Of a DNA stretch of 64,000 nt, positions 1 through 10,560 are shown piece by piece. The stretch lies in NCBI GenBank assembly GCA_037043455.1, contig JAWPHD010011242.1:1-64000 (forward strand), written 5' to 3'. Numbering within the stretch: the stretch's first letter is position 1; each line of letters begins with the position of its first letter. Both the position numbers and the translations under genes were made by a program. Under the pieces are notes generated by a model. It saw only the letters and a program-made list of their open reading frames with translations, searched no databases and had not been told where the DNA came from. This stretch comes from Cyrtodaria siliqua (taxonomy: Eukaryota; Mollusca; Bivalvia; Adapedonta; Hiatellidae).

Positions 1-208
1 GATACCTATACGTTTACATGCATTAGCACAAAACTAAACTTATGACACGGCCTCTCTGGCGGCCACTTAAACTGTGCAACGCTTTTACGTGTTACATGAA
101 TAGATCATGAATATTGTGAAATTGTTTCACCTCGAACAATAGATTTTGGGTGTAACCGATACAAGAGCTATATACGACAGTACGCTCTACCCGTGACATT
201 TTGTGACA
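1..208 (-). repeat. 3' LTR (partial) of a Ty3/gypsy-type retrotransposon, minus orientation
   Basis: Bases 2-208 match 5625-5832 almost perfectly; I see two single-base indels (near 80 and near 177). Read on the minus strand the LTR starts TGTCACA at 208, directly after a polypurine tract, so this is the 3' LTR of a minus-strand element. The rest lies left of the window. Near-identity of the two copies points to a fairly recent insertion. Confidence 0.85.
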
Positions 209-211
209 ACA

Positions 212-225
212 TCTCCCCCACTTAA
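212..225 (-). other. Polypurine tract of the minus-strand LTR element
   Basis: The minus strand reads AAGTGGGGGAGATGT immediately before the LTR start TGTCACA. A G-rich purine run next to the 3' LTR is the usual plus-strand primer of LTR retrotransposons. The position agrees with the LTR boundary at 208. Confidence 0.6.
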
Positions 226-493
226 AGAAAGTGCTACACTTTTAAAATTCAACAAAATGATAATTAATATTTACACGTTAAGAAACTATTAATTCTTCTG
301 AGCAAACGAGCGACAAAACGTACAAGCTGATCGCTCAATCGCTTGAGTATGTTAACTATTACACTGCAGTTATAACCTAACTATAGTATGTAATTACAAT
401 TTCAACACTATTCTACAATTGTACACTACCCTGTCGTAACATATACTACTATTGTACAATACACTGCAATACACTATTGTATTAAACCGGTCA

Positions 494-709
494 TTATGTG
501 CGGCGACTTAAATAGTCTGCCCCAATATTGTCCTTTCCACGGATTGCTTTAATTTTCATCCGGTAAGGCTGCAGAGTCAGTGCCCACCTCATTAACCTAC
601 TGTTAGCTACCTTTGCTTTATTCATATAAGCTAACGGTTGGTGGTCAGTCTCCAAGACAAATTCCTTACCAAAAACATATCGGTGGAATTTACTGACACC
701 AGTTGTCAC
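494..709 (-). pseudogene. RNase H C-terminal fragment of a Ty3/gypsy pol, minus strand
   Basis: The 71-residue frame carries typical Ty3/gypsy RNase H landmarks: KFHRYVFGKEF, ETDHQPL and a terminal DNIGADYLSR block, followed at once by a stop codon. The N-terminal half of RNase H and all of the reverse transcriptase in this orientation are missing. The apparent start is GTG inside a rearrangement junction, so it is not a real start. After the stop come about 280 bp, then the polypurine tract and LTR. RNase H is therefore the last pol domain, with no integrase after it. This fits the Gmr1-like order (integrase upstream of RT-RNase H) and not standard gypsy order. It is a non-functional fragment. 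Confidence 0.75.
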
Positions 710-846
710 AGGATGACCTTAGTGGTTGGGCTAACTCAGGAAAGAATCAATGACGGTGAATGCTTTTACAGGAAGTTTATTCCAAACTTTTCGGCTATAG
801 CTGCACCTTTGTCAGACTTGACAAAGAAAGGTCATCCTGTGACAAC
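704..846 (+). pseudogene. Chimeric LTR-end / reverse transcriptase fragment
   Basis: Bases 704-763 repeat the inner end of the LTR (same as 4200-4259). Bases 764-835 then encode a plus-strand reverse transcriptase C-terminal scrap (FYRKFIPNF, then AAPLSDLTKKG). Bases 827-844 are the LTR inner end again in the opposite orientation, so 690-720 and 827-857 form an inverted repeat. The RT piece faces the opposite way to the RNase H at 494-709. Junctions fall on short shared words (AAGGTCATCCT, GGTGTCAG). This looks like template switching during reverse transcription (inference). Confidence 0.6.
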
Positions 847-864
847 TGGTGTCAGAAGTGGGAT
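847..864 (+). other. Primer binding site, Leu-tRNA type, plus orientation
   Basis: TGGTGTCAGAAGTGGGAT follows an LTR end (TGTGACA at 838-844) after a 2-base spacer. It has the form of a primer site complementary to the 3' end of a tRNA-Leu. It introduces the leader of the gag ORF at 1511. A truncated copy (TGG only, minus strand, 4195-4197) abuts the LTR at 4200. Confidence 0.6.
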
Positions 865-1510
865 TTTGGGCGACTACGGAGGGAAAGAATCAATAAGTGA
901 TCTTTATTATGATATACTAAATCTCTACTTATTATTTTAGAATTGTGTACCACCCTCTGATCCATCACGGCGACTGTCGACGATCACGGCCACAGCTTGG
1001 AAGACAAGTCAAGACACGACAAGGGTAGGGTGAGTCCAAACTGTTGTTTTGTCCGTTCTTTCCTTGGCGCGAGGTCGCAGTGGTCTACACGAGTGGGTCT
1101 GAGGCACTTTTGCTCAATAATTTGGGTGTTTGTTTTTACCTCCCTGATATACACATAGTATCCAATTAGGTTGGCGAACAAGACGTTCTACTCATGTTGT
1201 GACACTCGAGTATACTTTTATTAATGGGAGAAGTAAATATACATGTACATGTTATACACATTTCGATGATTGTTTAAGGTTTATGTCCAATATCAAATTA
1301 AGATATTTTATGTAGTGTATATGTTTTGTGGAAGCTAGATACTATCTATACATAACCGTTAGTAGTTAGCGCTAGTACAAATGTGTATGTAACTTGTCCT
1401 ATGATGATGCCCAGGTATTTACTGAGGACACAGTGACTTACCATTAGTAGTTAGTTGAGTAGAATTATTAGTGACGGGTGTATTGTAATTATTGTAGTGT
1501 GTAGTCCACA
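865..1510 (+). other. Retrotransposon leader (5' untranslated)
   Basis: Non-coding stretch between the primer binding site and the gag start. I see no gene, tRNA or repeat array in it. Confidence 0.5.
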
Positions 1511-4189
1511 ATGTCTATAACCATGACGTCCATAAAGGATCTTACGGAAATGGGTAAGGAGTTAGGTTATGCTGCAGAGGAGCTTAGAACCTTTGTTAAA
1601 GACGAACAGGCTAGGGAAAGGGAATTTAGACTTAAGGAAAGAGAATTAGAGAAAGATAGGCTAGAATTCGAAAGTAGGTTAGCTAAAGAGAAGCGAGATG
1701 AAGAAAGTAGACTAGCCACAGAGAAGCTAGAATTAGAAAGTAGATTAGCTAAAGAGAAGTTAGATGCTGATAAAGAGAATTTAGAATTCGAAAGTAGATT
1801 AGCTAAAGAGAAGCTAGATGCTGATAAAGAGAAGCTAGAATTAGAAGGCAGGTTAGCTAAAGAGAAGCGAGATGATGAAAGCAGAATAGTAAGGGAGAAG
1901 CAAGAGTTAGAACATGAGAGGTTCGAAACAGATGGTAGACTAGCTAAGGCTAAGATGATAATGGAAAGGGAGCAAAAGGAGTTTGATCATAAGTTAGCTT
2001 TAGAGTTGGAAGCAGCTAAGACACATAGTAAGGACAGTGGAACTGTAGGGAAAGATAGTTATTCTGGGAAGTTAAAAGGTTCGAAGTTACCATACTTTGA
2101 TGCTGACAAAGATAACATGGACAGTTACTTGTTACGGTTCGAGCGTTATGCTGAGTTACAGGAATGGACCAAAGATAAGTGGGCAGTTCATTTAAGTGCG
2201 TTATTGAGAGGCAAGGCCTTAGATGTATTTTCTAGATTACCTAGTTTAGATGCTCTTGACTATGACAAGTTAAAGGATGCTCTTTTAAAGAGATTTGAGT
2301 TAACTGAAGAAGGTTTTAGAAAGCGGTTTAGAGCTTGCTTGCCTGAGAAAGGCGAGTCATTTATTCAGTTCATTAGTAGATCTAGAAATTACTTAGATAG
2401 GTGGTTAGAGTTAGGGAAGGTAGCGCAGACTTATCAGGGCCTCATAGATTTCTTGTTGCGTGACCAGCTATTCAATGGTTGTAGTAGAGATCTGTTCTTA
2501 TTTCTTAAAGAAAGAAAACTTACTAGTGTAGGAGAAATGGCAACACAAGCAGATCAGTTTGCCGAGGCTAGAGGTGGAGCTCATAATGTAGTGTCGAAAG
2601 ACAGAACTTTTAGAGATAGGCAAGGGGACGATCATAAACAGAAAGGCCAGAGTGGAAACTATAGAGGTGGTGGTAGTTCGATGGGTGCTAGAGGAGGTAG
2701 CAATAGTGGTAACATAGGTAGACCTTTTATTCGTTGTCGTCACTGTAATGGGAATCATGCTTCACATGAGTGTAGGAAAGCGGTGAAAGTGTCCGCTGTC
2801 GTAGACAATTTTAGTGAAAATAGTAGAGTGGACAACAATGTAGGGAGTCAGAACCAAGGTTTTAACAACCCATGGAATTTCGGTAGAGGTAGAGGTGGTC
2901 AAAACCGAGGTAGAGGTAGAGGCAGAGGTAGTAATAGTCCGGTTATTAAAACCGAGAGTAGTAGCTGTTGTGTTAAAGCGGATGGTGTAATGACGAAGAT
3001 CGGAACATGTCTCTTTCCGTATGCAAATCTTCCAACGGCAGATGGTAGAGTGAATGGCACGGGCGTAATTGTAATGAGGGATACAGGTTGTACAGGTGTG
3101 GTAGTTAGGCGTAGTTTAGTTACGGATGACCAGTTGGTAGGTAAACAGTCACCGTGTATGTTGCTAAATAAGTCGGTAGAGCACGTGCCAATAGCGAGAA
3201 TAGATGTAGATACACCTTTCTTTAAAGGGACTACAGAGGCACTATGTATGGATGACCCGATGTATGATTTAACGATAGGGAACATAGATGGTTCAGCACT
3301 TCCGGTAATGTCCGATTTTAGAAGTAGCATAAGTAATGCCGTAGAGACTAGAGCGCAGGTTCAGAAGCAAGCTCAGGCTTATAGAAAATTAAAGGTTCCT
3401 GCAGCCGTAGGTGACATATCTAAAGCGGAGTTTATAGAAGCACAAACTCAAGACGAGTCATTAGGTCCTTGTAAGGTGAAGGCCAAGGATGGTGTAGTGA
3501 AGAAGTGTAAAGGGTCCGGTAGTTGTAAGTTTGTACATAAGAATAGGTTATTGTACAGAGAATTTGAAGATAGTGGTAGTAGACAGTTTCACCAATTAGT
3601 GGTTCCTACCCAGTATAGAACGACAGTGCTTAAGGTAGCTCATGAGTCGATTATGGGAGGTCATTTAGGCGTAAAGAAAACGTCAGATAGAGTATTGGCA
3701 GAATTTTATTGGCCAGGCGTTAGTGGAGATGTAACTAGGTATTGTAGGTCCTGCGATGTATGCCAAAGGACAGTACCAAAAGGTCGAGTGACCAAAGTAC
3801 ATTTAGGTCAGATGCCACTGATAGATACACCATTTAAGCGGGTAGCCGTAGACATAGTTGGACCAATTTTTCCAGTGTCGGATAGGAAAAATAGGTACAT
3901 TTTAACCATGGTAGACTATGCAACTAGGTATCCGGAGGCAGTAGCATTGCCCTCAATTGAAACTGAGAGAGTAGCTGAGGCATTAGTTGATATGTTCAGT
4001 AGGCTAGGTGTACCAGAGGAAATGCTGACTGATTGTGGGTCACAGTTTACGTCAGAACTTATGGCTGAAGTAAGCAGGTTATTGTCTTTGCGTCAAATCA
4101 TGACAACACCATATCACCCTATGTGTAACGGGTTAGTCGAACGATTTAACGGGACGTTAAAGCAAATTTCACAGGCAACATGTGCCTAA
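1511..4189 (+). CDS. Gag-protease-integrase polyprotein of a Gmr1-like Ty3/gypsy retrotransposon (integrase truncated)
   Basis: One open frame of 892 codons. Residues ~20-170 are a Lys/Glu-rich coiled coil with repeated RLAKEK units. About 190-360 is a Ty3-type Gag capsid region. A zinc knuckle follows (C409, C412, H416, C421; spacing C-X2-C-X3-H-X4-C), then an Arg/Gly-rich stretch. An aspartic protease has its DTG at 524-526. A short linker leads directly into integrase: H711, H718, C748, C751, then D781, D841 and E877 (DD35E). There is no YxDD reverse transcriptase between protease and integrase, so the domain order is that of Gmr1-like elements, where RT follows integrase. The frame stops soon after the catalytic Glu. 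Near 4187 one extra base seems to create the TAA, and the integrase sequence is cut at ~4195 by the LTR junction. RT and RNase H are not downstream, so this copy cannot be autonomous. It is inverted relative to the flanking LTRs. Confidence 0.88.
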   Translation: MSITMTSIKDLTEMGKELGYAAEELRTFVKDEQAREREFRLKERELEKDRLEFESRLAKEKRDEESRLATEKLELESRLAKEKLDADKENLEFESRLAKEKLDADKEKLELEGRLAKEKRDDESRIVREKQELEHERFETDGRLAKAKMIMEREQKEFDHKLALELEAAKTHSKDSGTVGKDSYSGKLKGSKLPYFDADKDNMDSYLLRFERYAELQEWTKDKWAVHLSALLRGKALDVFSRLPSLDALDYDKLKDALLKRFELTEEGFRKRFRACLPEKGESFIQFISRSRNYLDRWLELGKVAQTYQGLIDFLLRDQLFNGCSRDLFLFLKERKLTSVGEMATQADQFAEARGGAHNVVSKDRTFRDRQGDDHKQKGQSGNYRGGGSSMGARGGSNSGNIGRPFIRCRHCNGNHASHECRKAVKVSAVVDNFSENSRVDNNVGSQNQGFNNPWNFGRGRGGQNRGRGRGRGSNSPVIKTESSSCCVKADGVMTKIGTCLFPYANLPTADGRVNGTGVIVMRDTGCTGVVVRRSLVTDDQLVGKQSPCMLLNKSVEHVPIARIDVDTPFFKGTTEALCMDDPMYDLTIGNIDGSALPVMSDFRSSISNAVETRAQVQKQAQAYRKLKVPAAVGDISKAEFIEAQTQDESLGPCKVKAKDGVVKKCKGSGSCKFVHKNRLLYREFEDSGSRQFHQLVVPTQYRTTVLKVAHESIMGGHLGVKKTSDRVLAEFYWPGVSGDVTRYCRSCDVCQRTVPKGRVTKVHLGQMPLIDTPFKRVAVDIVGPIFPVSDRKNRYILTMVDYATRYPEAVALPSIETERVAEALVDMFSRLGVPEEMLTDCGSQFTSELMAEVSRLLSLRQIMTTPYHPMCNGLVERFNGTLKQISQATCA

Positions 4190-4199
4190 GCCATCCAGT

Positions 4200-5832
4200 T
4201 GTCACAGGATGACCTTAGTGGTTGGGCTAACTCAGGAAAGAATCAATGACGGTGAATGCATTTACATAAGTTTAATGCAACTTTTAAAATATGTTTAATA
4301 TATATACAATTATCTAAAAAAACAAGCGAATACACAAATGAACTATGAAAAGAATGTTCTCCTGAACGTTTAAGACGTTCTTAGTATTGTTATAAATACT
4401 GAATGTCTAAGACACTGAAGTGTTGTTAAAGCTATAACAATGTTGATCTAGCGCGATAACTGTGATGCGCGAGAGCTCATGAAGATGATGATGCGCGAAT
4501 TCAATGGATGATTGTCATCAAATGCCTTCTGTAAGGGTTGATGACGCGATGCAATGATAGTTAATCTCCACTGAGATTGTGAATGATATTCCTCCAGTGA
4601 GGACTGGTAACGGGCCCACCTTGTGTCCCGGGGGTTGTCGTTAGTAAAACCTGGCTGCGCAGGTACGGGGACCGTCTCCACCGCTTGTAACGTTATTCGT
4701 GGAAGCTTAGCTCCACTCCTGGATATCCAAACCTAGATGGCTTACTCCAACCCTGGATGGCTTATATCCTGGATGGCTTATATCCTGGATCCTTATATCC
4801 TGGATGGCTTATATCCTGGATGGCTTATATCCTGGATCCTTATATCCTGGATGGCTTATATCCTGGATGGCTTATATCCTGGATGGCTTATATCCTGGAT
4901 GGCTTAGGCTGTAATTATACATACGTTTTAGCTGTCGGTTTACAAACATAACAATCTTGCATAATTATCATTACCCAAACAAATCATTATTCAATCAATA
5001 TATGTACAAATGATGAGTAGCAATGTATACATATTTTACAACGCCATGTATACGCTATGTACGTCGCTGTTAATCAATGCCCCTAATACATGTAATATAA
5101 ACATGATCAAATTACTCATATATTACACTCACTGAGTTATGCATGCACGCATGTCAACAATCGTGTATTACAATCACTGAGTTATACGCCAACGTTAACT
5201 AATGCACCTATTATCCACTGTTATCAAATTAATATTGTTTTACAATTAATGATCAATTACAATAATTACATCTAATAAAGTAACTTCAAAATCATATGCT
5301 AGTCTAAAGTTATGTTTGAGAAACATCAATGCTAACCGGATGTCGTAACCGCCAAACAAGATGGCGCCGCCCACTGAATACAAATATACGATAAAAGTTT
5401 AATAAAACTACTAACCACATGTTGCCTGTGAAATTTGCCGTCCAATCTCTGTTCCAACAAAGTACTTTCGATGATCCCGGCGAAAGCTAGAAGACAATGG
5501 GTTTTATAGCAAACATTACGCCCAAATCATTATTTGCCCCGTTCAGTCCGTGACAAACGTGGCTAAATCTACAGTATTGAATCTACACGCGAGGCCCTTA
5601 TACAATTTTGCCGTTTAAGGAAAATATACCTATACGTTTACATGCATTAGCACAAAACTAAACTTATGACACGGCCTCTCTGGCGGCCACTTAAACTGTG
5701 CACGCTTTTACGTGTTACATGAATAGATCATGAATATTGTGAAATTGTTTCACCTCGAACAATAGATTTTGGGTGTAACCGATACAAGAGCTATATACGA
5801 CCAGTACGCTCTACCCGTGACATTTTGTGACA
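4200..5832 (-). repeat. Full-length LTR (~1.63 kb), 5' LTR in minus orientation
   Basis: On the minus strand it starts TGTCACA at 5832 and ends TGTGACA at 4200, giving the TG...CA termini with 7-bp inverted ends typical of LTRs. Its first 208 bp (5625-5832) equal the copy at the window start. GT and then CCA at 4195-4199 read on the minus strand as a spacer plus the start of a primer binding site. It contains a minisatellite (4735-4905). I see no coding capacity; the small reading frame at 4448-4681 has no recognisable similarity. Confidence 0.7.
4735..4905 (+). repeat. 16-bp minisatellite inside the LTR
   Basis: About ten tandem copies of GGATGGCTTATATCCT, some shortened so that they read GGATCC. 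The short open frame across it is a by-product of the repeat. Confidence 0.85.
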
Positions 5833-6422
5833 GGGTAATAAATCTCTTTCACCAAGGTCTTTTCAAAATGAGGCTTCCAAAATGCATAAAAGATATGGAC
5901 TTAAGGATGCACTGTATGTCGCAATATTAACGTCGCTCTGTTAATTTAAAACCAGACGTATCAAATTATACGCCTGGTTACGATTTGAATAGTTTTACAT
6001 AATAATGTATTCAAAAGATAGTCGGTAATTGATATTTTACAATATTTCATCTTCGCAGTTTGAATAGTAGGTATTTCTCTCCTCTCCCTCAGTTGAGGTT
6101 GTAGTATGAATTAGTTGTTGAAATAAAACACTGTTTTAGTTAACTATTATATCATATTTTAATAATTGTGTTATATATAATGGAGATGTTATGATTACAT
6201 ACGTTTCTGCCGTACACATTCATGGTTAGACATTTGTATGATATAAGGCTGATTTATTTTCAATCTTAATTTTAAGAACTTAAACAGCTGGTATAGTTTA
6301 CCGTCTAGAATTTATCACGTCATTGAACATATCAAGCGGTTTATGTCCTATCTATAAACGATTTGGCAGCCATGTTTTGAAATTCACTATGACTGAAATG
6401 CATCAATTGTGTATGATGTTGA
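5833..6422. other. Intergenic, nothing recognised
   Basis: AT-rich sequence between the LTR and a fold-back element. I see no coding potential or repeat structure. Confidence 0.5.
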
Positions 6423-6428
6423 TATTGT

Positions 6429-7057
6429 TACGGTGTACTGTTAGGGCCATGTTACCATCGCATCTTACCATCGACCATCGACCTAGGTCGATGCTCGATG
6501 GTAAGATGCGATGGTCGATGGTAAGATGCGATGGTCGATGGTAAGATGCGATGGACCATCGACCATTGCATCTTACCATCGACCATCGCATCTTACCATC
6601 GCATCTTACCATCGACCATCGCATCTTACCATCGACCATCGACCTAGATATTTTCTACGGTAATCGTGAGATCTTGATCAGCATGAGAATTGATAAGTCG
6701 ATGGTCGATGGTCGATGGTATGATGCGATGGTCGATGGTAGGATGCGATGGTCGATGGTAAGATGCGATGGTAAGATGAGATGGTCGATGGTAAGATGCG
6801 ATGGTCGATGGTAAGATGCGATGGTAAGATGCGAAGGTCGATGGTAAGATGCGATGGTCGATGGCCCATCGCATCTTACCATCGACCATCGCATCTTACC
6901 ACCGCAACTTACCATCGACCATCGCATCTTACCATCGCATCTTACCATCGACCATCGCATCTTACCATCGACCATCGCATCTTACCATCGAGCATCGACC
7001 TAGGTCGATGGTCGATGGTAAGATGCGATGGTAACATGGCCCTAACAGTACACCGCA
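6429..7057. mobile_element. Fold-back DNA transposon 1 (629 bp, 126-bp terminal inverted repeats)
   Basis: Starts TACGGTGTACTG and ends CAGTACACCGCA. The outer 126 bp (6429-6554) is mirrored at the right end with essentially one mismatch. The interior is built of ~20-bp words (CCATCGCATCTTACC and its complement) running in both directions, around a short unique core (6646-6698). It is flanked by the 6-bp direct repeat TATTGT (6423-6428 and 7058-7063). The many open frames here are artefacts of the repeat. Same family as 36653-37148. Confidence 0.85.
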
Positions 7058-7063
7058 TATTGT

Positions 7064-7895
7064 AAACCCGTTGCGACAGGCTGTTCATATAAATTTTGTT
7101 GCAAACTAAAACAAATGCCTTTCGAAATATTTATGGTCTGGATATGTAAAATTCCAAACAAACATGTATTAGTTTTGCCGACACACTGTTGTTACAGATG
7201 TGATCGTGTTTAGTTATTATAGGACTGAAATGCTATTAGATTTTAAATGTTACATACGGGTGATTGCTTAGTTTTCTTTTCATTAGTGAATAAAACTCCC
7301 AGTTTTCTGTTATTAAATGTTATAATTGTTGCAACAATGAGACATAATTCGTGTCTGTATTTTATGTTACGTTACCATTAATATTTCATTAAATCAATAA
7401 TAAGATCGTGGTTTTATATCCGTGAGATTTAAATTTAACAAATAAAAGATTTTCTAATAGATATATTCTAATACATGCATGGTCCCATATGCATTCTACA
7501 TTTCGATCAACAGTGTAGCATGAACTAGCAAACTTTTATAAGACACTTACAGTGGTTTAATAATCGCTTTTAACATATTTTAAAAGGTCGTAACTGCCAG
7601 ATACAACTTTTTGATGAATATCTTCTTTTCCGATTATAAATAACATAAGCTCGTAAGTGCAATTGTTCAGACAGCAAAGTCAAACGTTTTTTTTTAAAAT
7701 AACAAATACTTTATTTTATGAGAAAGCAAACTACAGCTTATGTCATATGAGATTGTTCAGAGGATTCACAGAGTTGATACCGTCAGTCCGGTTTTTTTTC
7801 ACTTTCCCGAAAACTATGATTTTTCACTTACGACGTTATAATTCTAGACCATCGACGTCCAAGGACATCATTTGTCCACATAAGGGAGGATTTGT
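7064..7895. other. Intergenic, nothing recognised
   Basis: AT-rich, no gene visible. The frame at 7657-7986 has no domain signal and runs into the CT repeat. Confidence 0.5.
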
Positions 7896-7904
7896 ACTCT
7901 CTCT

Positions 7905-7955
<51 letters not shown>

Positions 7956-7963
7956 TCTCTCTC
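7896..7963 (+). repeat. (CT)n microsatellite
   Basis: Nearly pure CT dinucleotide run with a few interruptions. Confidence 0.95.
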
Positions 7964-9247
7964 TAACAACCTTCTGTCAGAAATGAAGCCTTGAATTATA
8001 CATTATTTGTTGCTTCATTTGACTAATAATGCCTTAAAATAGCCAAAGTTTTCAAAAACTTGTGTAATGCTCTTTGAAATGAAAAACAAAACAAACAAGA
8101 AAAGACGATAATATTATATTTTTGGTAGACTATTTCTGCGGTGTATTTTTGTTATTAAATAATCAATATTTATTCATATGGGGTCCATATCGCTAACACT
8201 TGCATTTCACTCTCACGGGTTTAACGATGCGTATGCTACAAATCACAGCCACCCATTAGGATATAAGGCGCGCGGATTTAAATAGATTTCACAATGAAAC
8301 CAAAAGAATCGCTTGATTTAACGTTGAAATATGATTTGAATAGCGCTCTGCCCGCTCTCGTTTAAAAGATTGAAAGGAGATTTAAGAAGGTACTAATGAA
8401 TGTGGCTGAACTTCAATATTGGTCACTAGCATTACGTTGTCCGAGTATTAACTTTCATACCCCATCCAACCCCTTCTCCAGAAGCGAAAACCGGGTTGGC
8501 TGGGGTATGAAATAAAACCTTAATGTAGGCTTAAAAGGCTTGCATATTGTAAAATTAAAACATTTAAATGGTACTTTTAAACAGGTTATCGCAATTTTTT
8601 TCAGTAAAAAATGTTTTTAAACGTTTTTATTGTCAAAATATCCATTATAAAAACCTGCTAATATAAGCTTTCCCATCGCTTAAATGGAATTAAGGCGGGA
8701 CCACGTAATCTTAATATTCGTGCTTTCAAATGATAAATAATGAGTAAATACATTAATGATTGCTTTTTCTTGGGACTTATTCCGCAAAAAACGGCGGGAG
8801 TTTTATTAATTGAACACTTTAGTTCTTCACATGCGGGAATAAAAATGTTTTGTGAGAGTAATAACTTCGAAGAGTCAATAGTTGTTAAGTATCAGTAAAC
8901 TCAAGCAAACATGTAATGGCAGTGAATCAAGCATTGAGATAACATACTATAACGTACAATAATTTTACTATTTTCATATCGTATTTAACGACTGAAATAA
9001 TAACATATAACATATTACAATAAGACGTATATCTTATAGAACAATTAATTGTTACGTGCACGATATACACTAAACAGTTCCGTATAACCGATGTGTGAAA
9101 CTTTGTAAGAAACTATATTAATCCCATCTAACATAGCACATGAGCTAAAGAGGACAGGGTTGACCTCATGACGTCACTATAGCATCAATAGCAGATGGCA
9201 ACAGCTCGCGGCTTACTGTGGTGCTGCTGGCTTTATACTACTTGCCA
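7964..9247. other. Intergenic; one short hairpin
   Basis: The only structure seen is an imperfect inverted repeat at 8457-8510 (CATACCCCATCCAACCCC with its near-complement). A similar block lies at 32350-32420 in the opposite orientation, so it is a dispersed repeat. Confidence 0.5.
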
Positions 9248-9302
9248 TGTGTGTGTGTGTGTGTGTGTGTGTGGTGTGGTGTGTGTGTGTGTGTGTGTGT
9301 GT
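9248..9302 (+). repeat. (GT)n microsatellite
   Basis: GT dinucleotide run with two GG interruptions. Confidence 0.95.
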
Positions 9303-9359
9303 ATTTCTAAGGATTATAGTCCCTCCACCTACGACAGGCGTCCTACCCGACGATTATAG

Positions 9360-9556
9360 GCACAATGTCTGGACTTGTATCTGTGTGTTGTTGTGTGATG
9401 TTATGATATGTCTACTTGAAGCAGCGAACTCAATGGCTTCTTTATAGTGCTGCCACGCTGGAATACCACGGCGTACTAGACATGATACCCCCCAGTCCCA
9501 CGACCTCCCGAATGCAAGGCAGACGCTCTAACCACTACACCACAATGCTTCGGTAT
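9360..9556 (-). mobile_element. tRNA-derived SINE (family 1), minus strand
   Basis: The minus strand from 9553 begins with a tRNA-like head: GTGGTGTAGTGGTTAGAGCG, then a TTGCATTCGGGAGG anticodon-arm-like block and GGTCGTGGG. The body (TGTCTACTTG, AGCAG, ACCAC motifs) is shared with 24490-25075. The head is too diverged at its ends to be called a tRNA gene. Confidence 0.6.
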
Positions 9557-9749
9557 ACCACTAGCCATGGAGCCCAATATGCCTTTTAAATGTCAGTCAA
9601 AACAACGGACTTCCATTTTGCGAGGTGTGAATTTCACTTAATTTGCCGTGACGGTTTAACACTGGAACTCTATACGTAAAAGATGTACATACCTTTTCTT
9701 GAGTATTGTTTAAAGTGACAATGGTGCTCCATATTTACTTTACTTCATT

Positions 9750-10560
9750 TTAGCTGACATGAATTAAAGGCGAGATACTGTAATCAGCCTTTGCCCGTCG
9801 CCCCTTCTGTCCGTCCATCCGTCCATCTCTGTTCGTAATTCATCAGTCTATCTTTCGACATCTAGCTTGTTTACAAAATAAAACTGAATTGTTATACCTC
9901 GTTTAAAAAACGGAACTTATATGGTATAGTATTGTCACCGGCAGTCCGTCCGTCCGTTAAATATTTGAATTCAACATGGAAACACACGAAGCATTGCACA
10001 CATAATCATGACAATGTATATATAGGCTGTATGTTGATCCGATGATCCCTCTTGTATTGAGGTCACTAGGGCATAGGTCACGGTCAAGGTGACCCGACAG
10101 ACATCCGCGCTGTTACTCAAGTACCTTTCTACCTAGGATCCACAGACTGGCCATGGAACAAGAATGACCACTCTTGTTTCTGACCACTCTTGTTTCTGAC
10201 CACTGTTTCTGACCACTCTTGTTGTTGAGGTCTCTATGTCCATAGTCCTACAGACATGCGTATTTATATCCATGCTATGTCAAAAGTTAAGGTCACGGCA
10301 ACTCGACATATACAAGCGGCTTCTGCACTATAACTCGGGAACCTTTCTACCTAGATTCTTGCAGCTTCATAGACAGGTTGGCTGCAGGGATAAGATGATC
10401 CCTTTTGTTTTTGAGTAACTAGTTGTCCACCACTGACTCAGATGTCAACTTCGTGGTGCCCCGACAGAGAAAACGGCTTCCTGTTCTATAATTCGAGTAT
10501 CTTTCAATCTAAAATCATGAAACTTCATAGATAGCCTGCCCAACGACAAAGATGATCCCT
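9750..10560. repeat. Degenerate dispersed repeat (bivalve GGTCAAGGTGACC type)
   Basis: Contains GTCCGTCCGTCC runs, GGTCACTAGGGCATAGGTC and CGGTCAAGGTGACCCGACAG. Then come ~150-bp degenerate units, each with CTACCTAG, a CTTCATAGA-like block and AAGATGATCCCT, plus three copies of TGACCACTCTTGTTTC. The organisation resembles old repeats common in bivalve genomes (knowledge). No coding potential. Confidence 0.5.

Noticed and set aside
704..844. A complete 140-bp LTR or MITE with inverted ends TGTCACAGGATGACC
   Set aside because: The inverted ends are two copies of the 1.6-kb LTR's inner end, and the centre encodes an RT scrap. A rearrangement junction explains it better.
6403..7065. Seven overlapping small frames around the TCGATGG words
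   Set aside because: All are translations of the fold-back element's internal repeat. The same goes for 36435-37278.
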